From Betaproteobacteria bacterium (GTDB lineage: Bacteria > Pseudomonadota > Gammaproteobacteria > Burkholderiales > SG8-39): a DNA stretch of 12,473 nucleotides. Below the pieces are notes generated by a model. That model ran no database searches. It was not told the origin of the DNA and saw nothing but the letters and a program-made list of their open reading frames with translations. The stretch is taken from contig JAABRB010000069.1 of NCBI GenBank assembly GCA_011391185.1, positions 1-12,473 of the forward strand. The letters are read 5' to 3'. Below, piece after piece: positions 7,950-12,473 of the stretch. Each line of letters begins with the position of its first letter. Position 1 is the stretch's first letter. Made by a program: the position numbers and the translations under genes.

Positions 7950-8526
7950 CCCGCCGTCGCACATGCGGCGCCGCGCCCGGCGGACGCTGTTGCCCATGTT
8001 CGCGGTCGCCGTCGCGCCGTTCGTACTCGCATGGGCCGCGTATTGGCTCTGGACCCCGGACCGGACCATGAACCACGGCGAGTTGATCGATCCTCGCCAC
8101 CTGCCGACGGCGACCCTCATGTTGCGCGATGGCAAGCCGTTTCGCATCGACGGGCATCGCGGAAAATGGGTGCTGGTTCAAGCGGCGAGCGGAACTTGCG
8201 CGGAGCCCTGTCGCCGACAGCTCTACTTCATGCGCCAGGTCCGCCTTGCGCAGGGCGTCGATCGCGACCGCATCGCACGGGTATGGCTCGTCACCGATGA
8301 GATGCAGCCGCCAGCCGAGTTCGCCTCGCTCTACGAAGGGGTCGACGTGGTGCGCGCGGCCGGCTCGGCGCTACTTGCTGCGCTGCCCGCCGAGCGCGAT
8401 GCGGTCGATCACATCTACCTCGTCGATCCGCTCGGCAACCTGATGCTGCGGTTTCAGCGCGATCCGGACCCGAAAGCGATGGTCAAGGATCTCCAGCGAC
8501 TCCTCAAATACTCGCGAATCGGCTGA
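7912..8526 (+). CDS. SCO-like thioredoxin-fold membrane protein, uncharacterised
   Basis: A 204-residue protein with one transmembrane helix at about 28-48 (PMFAVAVAPFVLAWAAYWLW), then a periplasmic domain of probable thioredoxin fold. It carries Cys96-Ala-Glu-Pro-Cys100 (SGTCAEPC), the same CxxxC spacing as the copper site of SCO proteins, after the strand GKWVLVQAAS, and His167 in AVDHIYLVDPLGN near the end. I recall homologues at this place between SURF1 and heme A synthase in Betaproteobacteria, annotated only as hypothetical or transmembrane proteins. A copper or thiol-redox role in CuA assembly is inferred. The chosen ATG overlaps surf1 by 38 nt; ATG 7963 (residue 18) just after the surf1 stop is an alternative. 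Neither has a clear Shine-Dalgarno sequence. Confidence 0.82.
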   Translation: MSLSTSNAPGPADPPSHMRRRARRTLLPMFAVAVAPFVLAWAAYWLWTPDRTMNHGELIDPRHLPTATLMLRDGKPFRIDGHRGKWVLVQAASGTCAEPCRRQLYFMRQVRLAQGVDRDRIARVWLVTDEMQPPAEFASLYEGVDVVRAAGSALLAALPAERDAVDHIYLVDPLGNLMLRFQRDPDPKAMVKDLQRLLKYSRIG

Positions 8527-8612
8527 CCTCCGCAGAGCGGTGATAAGATTCGATTGCTGTCGGGATTTGCGTCTCCATTCTGCATCACCATTTTCGACTT
8601 TTCCGCATCGCC

Positions 8613-9515
8613 ATGACTGCGACCGCCGTCCGCACCAAGACCCATCAATTGCGGCAGTTCTACGAACTGACCAAGCCGCGGGTGGTATCGCTCATCGTTT
8701 TTTGCGCGGTGATCGGCATGTTCCTGGCCGTGCCCGCGGGGCAATGGGTTCCGGTTCAGGTGCTGGTTGCCGCCACCGCGGGAATTGCGCTCGTGGCCGG
8801 CGCGGCGGCGGCGGTGAACTGCCTGATCGAACAGAAAGTCGATGCAGTGATGGCGCGGACCCGGTCTCGTCCGCTCCCGCGCGGAGAGCTCAGTTCGACG
8901 CAGACCCTGATATTCGCCGGCGTAATCGGGGGGCTTGGCCTCTGGCTGCTTTACGGGATCGTCAATCCGCTCACCATGTGGCTCACGCTCGGCACGTTCG
9001 TGGGCTATGCAATCGTCTACACCGTCATTCTGAAGCCGCTCACGCCCCAGAACATCGTGATCGGCGGTGCATCGGGTGCCATGCCGCCGGTGCTCGGCTG
9101 GGCGGCCGTGACCGGGGAAATCGGCAACGAAGCCCTGCTGCTCTTCCTGATCATCTTCGCGTGGACGCCGCCGCATTTCTGGGCGCTGGCGCTGTACCGC
9201 ACCCAGGAATATGCCAAAGCCGGTCTGCCCATGCTCCCCGTGACGCACGGGCGGAAGTACACGCAGCTGCACGTGCTCCTCTACACGCTGATCCTGTTCG
9301 CTTGCGGCCTGCTCCCCTTTGCTTACGGAATGAGCGGCTGGCTTTATCTCGCTGCGGCGGTGGTGCTGGGAGGGATCTTCATCGCCTATGCGGCGCGGCT
9401 GTATGTGCACTACAGCGATGACCTTGCGCGGCGCACTTTCCGCTATTCCATCGTGTATCTGGCGCTCCTGTTCGCGGCGTTGTTGATCGACCACTACGTG
9501 CCGATGCCCGGATGA
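8613..9515 (+). CDS. ctaB: Protoheme IX farnesyltransferase (heme O synthase)
   Basis: Integral-membrane UbiA-family prenyltransferase that attaches farnesyl to heme B, giving heme O, the precursor of heme A. It has 300 residues and about nine helices. The first polyprenyl-diphosphate/Mg site is N69-CLI-E73-QKV-D77 followed by [12 protein letters not shown] (80-91), specific to heme O synthases. The second conserved loop is [17 protein letters not shown] (136-152), followed by [20 protein letters not shown] and the downstream [11 protein letters not shown] are further family marks. It follows the SCO-like gene by 86 nt, where ctaA would be expected, and its TGA overlaps the start of the SCO gene by 4 nt. 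No good ribosome binding site is seen before ATG 8613, but the N-terminus looks complete. Confidence 0.96.
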   Translation: MTATAVRTKTHQLRQFYELTKPRVVSLIVFCAVIGMFLAVPAGQWVPVQVLVAATAGIALVAGAAAAVNCLIEQKVDAVMARTRSRPLPRGELSSTQTLIFAGVIGGLGLWLLYGIVNPLTMWLTLGTFVGYAIVYTVILKPLTPQNIVIGGASGAMPPVLGWAAVTGEIGNEALLLFLIIFAWTPPHFWALALYRTQEYAKAGLPMLPVTHGRKYTQLHVLLYTLILFACGLLPFAYGMSGWLYLAAAVVLGGIFIAYAARLYVHYSDDLARRTFRYSIVYLALLFAALLIDHYVPMPG

Positions 9516-10093
9516 TTTTCCGTATCGTTGCCATGCTGGCCGCACTCGGCCTCGTCGCGTGCGGCCCGGACAAACCGCAGTTCAACAATACCGACATCAC
9601 CGGAGCCGGCTACGGCCAGGCGTTGCGGCTTGCCGATCAGACCGGGAAGGTGCGCACCCTCGCCGATTTCAAGGGAAACGCCGTACTCGTGTTCTTCGGT
9701 TTTACGCAGTGTCCGGACGTCTGCCCGACGACGCTGGCGGAAATGAAGGCGGTGAAGGCGCGGCTGGGCGACGACGGCAAGCGGTTCCAGGTGCTGTTCG
9801 TGACCGTCGACCCCGAGCGCGACACGCAGGAGCTTCTCGCCCAGTACGTCACGGCGTTCGATCCGACTTTCCTCGGCCTGCGCGGCGATCCGGAAGCGAT
9901 CGCCGGAGTCGCCAAGGACTTCAAGATTTTCTACCAGAAGGTGCCGGGAAAGACGCCTGACACTTACACGGTGGATCACACTGCGGGAAGCTATATCTTC
10001 GATCCGCAGGGGCGGCTGCGCCTGTACGTGCGCCACGGCCAGTCGGCGGAGAAGATTGCCGCCGACGTCAAGCAGCTGCTCGCCGGGCGTTGA
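9512..10093 (+). CDS. sco1: SCO1/SenC family copper chaperone, lipoprotein
   Basis: Periplasmic copper metallochaperone and thiol reductase that helps build CuA in subunit II; 193 residues. The N-terminus is a lipoprotein signal with lipobox LVAC (Cys17), so the mature protein should be lipid-anchored to the membrane. The copper ligands are Cys67 and Cys71 in [12 protein letters not shown] and His156 in [23 protein letters not shown] is also typical of the family. The ATG lies in an ATGA overlap with the ctaB stop, showing translational coupling. It is the last gene of the surf1-ctaB-sco block and is followed by a hairpin. Confidence 0.95.
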   Translation: MIFRIVAMLAALGLVACGPDKPQFNNTDITGAGYGQALRLADQTGKVRTLADFKGNAVLVFFGFTQCPDVCPTTLAEMKAVKARLGDDGKRFQVLFVTVDPERDTQELLAQYVTAFDPTFLGLRGDPEAIAGVAKDFKIFYQKVPGKTPDTYTVDHTAGSYIFDPQGRLRLYVRHGQSAEKIAADVKQLLAGR

Positions 10094-10101
10094 CGAGCGG
10101 T

Positions 10102-10138
10102 TCGACCCGGCGAGTCTCTTCGGGGCCCGCCGGGTCGA
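10102..10138. terminator. Convergent-gene hairpin without a T tract
   Basis: An 11-bp perfect inverted repeat, TCGACCCGGCG (10102-10112) and CGCCGGGTCGA (10128-10138), with a 15-nt loop. It sits in the 51-nt gap between the 3' ends of the SCO gene and the minus-strand gene. No T run follows on either strand, so it is not a classical intrinsic terminator. It may stabilise 3' ends or pause polymerase from both sides. Confidence 0.5.
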
Positions 10139-10144
10139 CCCGGA

Positions 10145-10657
10145 TCAGGGAAACGCCGGCATGGTCGGGTCGACGCCGCCGTCCTTGTCTTCCGGGTGAC
10201 GGTCGTGCAGCAGCGTCTGAATCGCCGCGACGCGCCGGAAAGGCACATCGACCATCATCAGATACCTGCCGTCCTCGATGTCCTGGGCGAAGGCGAGCAG
10301 CTTGGTGTTGGGCACGCTCGCCGCCACCATGCTCGATACCCAGCCTCCGAACAATGCGCCGCCTGCAACAGTGATGAGGACCGTTACGAGCTGCAGTTTG
10401 ATGCCACCAAGCGGGACGAAGACGAGGAGTACCCCCAGGAGCAAGCCGCAAATGCTCCCGAAGATGAGGCCCAGTTCCGCACCATGGACCACGTCGGTCT
10501 TCTGCAGGATATTGGCCTCGTGCAGCTCGTCCATGGGGGCGCCACGTTTGGCCAGCACATGAATGTGACGGTCGTCGATCCGGGCGAGCAGCAGATCATT
10601 CATCGTCTGTTGCGCCGCCTTCAGATCGGGGCATACCACGTACAGTCTGCGCCGCAT
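10145..10657 (-). CDS. DUF1269-like two-helix membrane protein
   Basis: A 170-residue protein of unknown function. The N-terminal part (MRRRLYVVCPDLKAAQQTMN, then DLLLARIDDRHIHVLAKRG) looks like a small alpha/beta domain. Two hydrophobic, glycine-rich helices follow at about 61-81 and 88-112. The C-terminal part (KLLAFAQDIEDGRYLMMVDVP, 119-139) resembles a second copy of the alpha/beta element, and the end is HPEDKDGGVDPTMPAFP. The order resembles DUF1269-type proteins. ATG 10657 is chosen because AGAGGAG lies seven bases upstream and the conserved-looking MRRRLYVV begins there; the frame stays open about 108 nt further but without family-like sequence. It separates the two oxidase clusters and faces the opposite way, so a link to respiration is not shown. 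Confidence 0.78.
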   Translation of the reverse strand: MRRRLYVVCPDLKAAQQTMNDLLLARIDDRHIHVLAKRGAPMDELHEANILQKTDVVHGAELGLIFGSICGLLLGVLLVFVPLGGIKLQLVTVLITVAGGALFGGWVSSMVAASVPNTKLLAFAQDIEDGRYLMMVDVPFRRVAAIQTLLHDRHPEDKDGGVDPTMPAFP

Positions 10658-10775
10658 GTCAATCTCCTCTCGCTCGAGAACGCGGGATAGAACGGCCGGG
10701 CCAGCGGAACGATAACAGATCTCATTCGATTCTAGAGCACCCACGGGTTCCGAGGCCCGGAACAACCCGCGCCGC

Positions 10776-10793
10776 CCGATTGGCCCGATTGGC
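10776..10793. repeat. 9-bp tandem repeat, two copies
   Basis: CCCGATTGG occurs at 10776-10784 and 10785-10793, followed by a degenerate third copy (CTCGAAT). No function can be assigned. Confidence 0.7.
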
Positions 10794-10804
10794 TCGAATA
10801 CGCT

Positions 10805-10834
10805 CAGACTTGACCAGACTTGACCAGACTTGAC
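10805..10834. repeat. 10-bp tandem repeat, three exact copies
   Basis: CAGACTTGAC is repeated exactly at 10805-10814, 10815-10824 and 10825-10834. The period is close to one helical turn, so the copies would present the same face of DNA. Each holds TTGAC, and the last continues as TTGACA, the sigma-70 -35 consensus, but no good -10 lies 16-18 bases beyond it. It could be an operator-like protein-binding array or a slippage product. Confidence 0.85.
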
Positions 10835-10931
10835 AATAGCGCTGGAAAAAACGAAATTACGCCGGCAGCCTGGGTGTAATCCGGGTTGCTTGCTGCGCCG
10901 GGCGGCGTGGCTTGATAGGAGCTCCGCAAAA

Positions 10932-10960
10932 GAATAAGCGTTCCCTGAATAAGCGTTCCC
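10932..10960. repeat. 15-bp tandem repeat, two copies
   Basis: GAATAAGCGTTCCC occurs at 10932-10945 and again at 10947-10960, separated by one T, giving a 15-base period. It lies 49-77 bases before the start of the second coxB-like gene, where a leader or promoter is expected. No function can be assigned from sequence. Confidence 0.85.
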
Positions 10961-11008
10961 GCAGTTCGTCGCCTACGAAACTCTGTCGAGTCAACCGAGC
11001 ACACGCTA

Positions 11009-12361
11009 ATGGTCTTGGCAATTGTATTGGTACTACTGGTCGTCGGGTCCGTACTCTTTCACTTCGTGAGCCCGTGGTACTTGACGCCCATCGCTTCCAA
11101 TTGGACGACGATCGATGACACGTTATCGATCACGTTCTGGGTCACGGGGATTGTCTTCGTCGTGGTCAATCTGTTCCTGGCCTACTGCGTGTGGCGCTAC
11201 CGCAACCGGAAGGGCATCAAGGCGGATTACGAGCCGGAAAACAAAAAGCTGGAGGCCTGGCTCATCGGCGTGACGACGGTGGGCGTGGTGGCCATGTTGG
11301 CCCCAGGGTTGTTCGTCTGGGCAAAGTTCGTCGAGGTCCCGGAAGACGCGGCGGTCGTCGAGGCCGTGGGCAAGCAGTGGCATTGGAGCTATCGCTTCCC
11401 CGGCAAGGACGGTGTGCTGGGCACCGTGGATGCCAAGTTCATCAGCGACAAGAACCCGTTCGGCATGAATCCGGACGATCCCAACGGCCGGGACGACGTC
11501 TTGATATCGAGTCCGGAGCTGCATCTCCCCATCGGCAAGCCGGTCAAGGTGCTGCTGCGCTCCATAGACGTCCTGCACGACTTCGCCGTGCCGCAGTTCC
11601 GGGTTAAGATGGATCTGGTGCCGGGCCTGGTCACCTACGTCTGGTTCACCCCCACGCGCGCCGGAAAATTCGACCTGCTCTGCGAGGAATTGTGCGGCGT
11701 CGCCCATTTCACGATGCGTGGCAAGGTCGTCACGGAGGAAGCGCCCGCGTTTCAGGCGTGGTTGGCGAGCCACCCGACGTTCGCGCAGACCTCCGCGCGA
11801 ATCGCTGGCGATGCAGCAGCAGGCAAGCCGCTCTATGCCGTGTGCGCCGCCTGCCATGGCCAGCAAGGAGAGGGCAACCCGGCGCTGAATGCGCCGAAGC
11901 TGGCCGGGCAAGGGAACTGGTATTTGAAGCGGCAACTGGAAAGTTTCAAGCACGGCGCCCGGGGTACGGACGACAAGGATGTCTTTGGCAAGCAGATGGC
12001 GCCAATGGCGGCGACGCTGGCCGACGACGCGGCCATGAACAACGTCGTCGCCTATATCGTAACGCTGCCGGACAAGCCTGCCCCGTCCACGGTGACCGTG
12101 AGCGGGAGAAAGGGTCAAAAGCTCTATGAGACCTGCGCGGCCTGTCACGGTGCCGCCGGGCGCGGGATCCAGGCGATGAATGCCCCCCGGCTGGCGGGCA
12201 TGAGTGATTGGTATCTGGTCACTCAATTGAAGAATTTCCAGCAGCGCGTTCGCGGCGCCCATCCGCAGGACAAGTACGGTCCGCAAATGGCATCCATGGC
12301 CGCAATTCTGACCACTGACGAGGCGATCAATGACCTCGTCGCCTACATCAATTCCCTGTGA
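11009..12361 (+). CDS. Alternative cytochrome c oxidase subunit II with two cytochrome c domains
   Basis: A second subunit II, 450 residues, clearly different from coxB. It has an N-terminal hydrophobic segment (1-19), then helices at about 41-62 and 83-104, KQWHWSYRF (122-130), a loop with NPFGMNPDDPNGRDD, and the CuA domain. CuA ligands are His190 (VLHDFAVP), Cys225, Glu227, Cys229, His233 and Met236 (LCEELCGVAHFTM). Two cytochrome c domains follow: CAACH at 279-283 with candidate sixth ligands Met330 or Met333, and CAACH at 376-380 with Met427 or Met430. These two domains are clearly alike (NAPKLAG and NAPRLAG, WYLKRQL and WYLVTQL), so they arose by internal duplication, cytochrome c4-like. 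A cytochrome c-fused subunit II also occurs in the CoxMNOP oxidase of Bradyrhizobium. The start has only a weak GAG upstream; an in-frame stop at 10946 limits extension. It likely begins a second oxidase operon. Confidence 0.93.
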   Translation: MVLAIVLVLLVVGSVLFHFVSPWYLTPIASNWTTIDDTLSITFWVTGIVFVVVNLFLAYCVWRYRNRKGIKADYEPENKKLEAWLIGVTTVGVVAMLAPGLFVWAKFVEVPEDAAVVEAVGKQWHWSYRFPGKDGVLGTVDAKFISDKNPFGMNPDDPNGRDDVLISSPELHLPIGKPVKVLLRSIDVLHDFAVPQFRVKMDLVPGLVTYVWFTPTRAGKFDLLCEELCGVAHFTMRGKVVTEEAPAFQAWLASHPTFAQTSARIAGDAAAGKPLYAVCAACHGQQGEGNPALNAPKLAGQGNWYLKRQLESFKHGARGTDDKDVFGKQMAPMAATLADDAAMNNVVAYIVTLPDKPAPSTVTVSGRKGQKLYETCAACHGAAGRGIQAMNAPRLAGMSDWYLVTQLKNFQQRVRGAHPQDKYGPQMASMAAILTTDEAINDLVAYINSL

Positions 12362-12432
12362 TGACGGCCGCCAGCGATGAGATTCCGGCGAACCGAGTCG
12401 AGGAAAGAGCCGCGGTGAGGAGACATCGATGA
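12361..12432 (+). CDS. Possible 23-codon bridging small ORF
   Basis: ATG 12361 overlaps the final A of the preceding TGA (TGATG). The frame runs 23 codons (MTAASDEIPANRVEERAAVR, then RHR) to a TGA at 12430-12432 that overlaps the next ATG. The product would be hydrophilic and resembles nothing I know. The overlaps are what coupled genes show, but there is no separate ribosome binding site and chance is quite possible. It may act only to carry ribosomes to the next start. Confidence 0.2.
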   Translation: MTAASDEIPANRVEERAAVRRHR

Positions 12433-12473
12433 GTTACGCAGCGCATGACGAAACCGCATTCGCCCCTCCTGCC
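12429..12473 (+). CDS. Start of next oxidase gene, probably subunit I (3'-truncated)
   Basis: Only the first 15 codons are in the window (MSYAAHDETAFAPPA). GAGGAG at 12417-12422 is spaced six bases from ATG 12429, a strong ribosome binding site. The gene begins 67 nt after the second subunit II gene. A short hydrophilic head is usual for subunit I proteins, and subunit I normally follows subunit II. The identity is therefore inferred from context, not from conserved residues, none of which are yet reached. Confidence 0.6.
   Translation, partial: MSYAAHDETAFAPPA

Larger units (their letters stand above)
10658..11008. other. Divergent intergenic region with short tandem repeats
   Basis: The 351-nt gap lies between the divergent DUF1269-like gene and the second coxB-like gene. 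I see no convincing gene in it. It holds three unrelated short tandem repeats (listed separately) and, from about 10800 to 11000, looks lower in GC and less coding-like than its surroundings. It should contain promoters for both flanking genes, but no convincing -35/-10 pair was found. A minus-strand TAGAAT (plus 10729-10734) could be a -10 for the DUF1269-like gene, but lacks a matching -35. Confidence 0.6.

Noticed and set aside
8454..9545. Long minus-strand open frame opposite ctaB
   Set aside because: It has a composition typical of antisense frames and no recognisable motif, and it lies opposite a well-supported gene.
10830..10859. TTGACA at the end of the 10-bp repeats as a promoter for the second oxidase
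   Set aside because: The -35 match is perfect, but the bases 16-18 nt downstream do not resemble TATAAT, and the gene start is about 170 nt away. Not enough to call.
10890..10917. TTGCTG and TTGATA pair as a promoter
   Set aside because: The spacing is 16, but the -10 box matches consensus at too few positions.
10804..11004. Minus-strand 66-codon frame in the intergenic region
   Set aside because: It runs through the direct repeats, has no family-like sequence and no ribosome binding site, and lies next to an unrelated start.

Overview
The window is GC-rich DNA from a proteobacterium, most likely a betaproteobacterium. The clue is gene order: subunit II with a C-terminal cytochrome c, subunit I, a roughly 40-residue membrane protein, Cox11, DUF2970, subunit III, an opposite-strand twin-transmembrane protein, SURF1, a thioredoxin-like protein, heme O synthase and SCO. 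I recall this layout from Betaproteobacteria. No species can be named from the sequence alone.

Layout. (1) 1-1638: end of a biotin operon, with bioB lacking its 5' end and a bioC-type methyltransferase whose SAM-binding motif is degenerate. (2) 1668-6887: an aa3-type cytochrome c oxidase operon. It has a putative promoter, a DUF2244 gene carrying an apparent single-base frameshift, coxB, ctaD, a 40-residue small membrane protein, ctaG (Cox11), DUF2970 and coxC, and closes with a clear intrinsic terminator. Several junctions overlap by 4 nt, which suggests translational coupling. (3) 6898-7095, minus strand: a small two-helix protein (DUF2909 type). (4) 7215-10093: an assembly block of surf1, a SCO-like thioredoxin-fold membrane protein, ctaB and a lipoprotein SCO. 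The heme A synthase gene (ctaA/COX15) that I would expect between the thioredoxin-like gene and ctaB is absent; only 86 nt separate them. (5) 10145-10657, minus strand: a DUF1269-like two-helix membrane protein, separated from SCO by a convergent hairpin. (6) 10658-11008: an intergenic region with three different short tandem repeats. (7) 11009-12473: start of a second oxidase operon. It encodes a different subunit II with two tandem cytochrome c domains, followed at the window end by the first 15 codons of a gene that is probably subunit I.

How it works together. Subunits I-III of the first cluster form the proton-pumping oxidase core. Cox11 and SCO deliver copper to CuB and CuA, CtaB makes heme O, and SURF1 helps heme a insertion. 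Conversion of heme O to heme A must be encoded elsewhere, or the enzymes differ in heme content. The second cluster appears to be an alternative oxidase with its own two-heme electron entry. I see no phage, transposon, CRISPR, rRNA or tRNA. The content is mostly recognisable respiratory machinery. The points most worth following up are the missing ctaA, the frameshifted DUF2244 gene, the SCO-like protein, and the adjacent dual-cytochrome-c oxidase.
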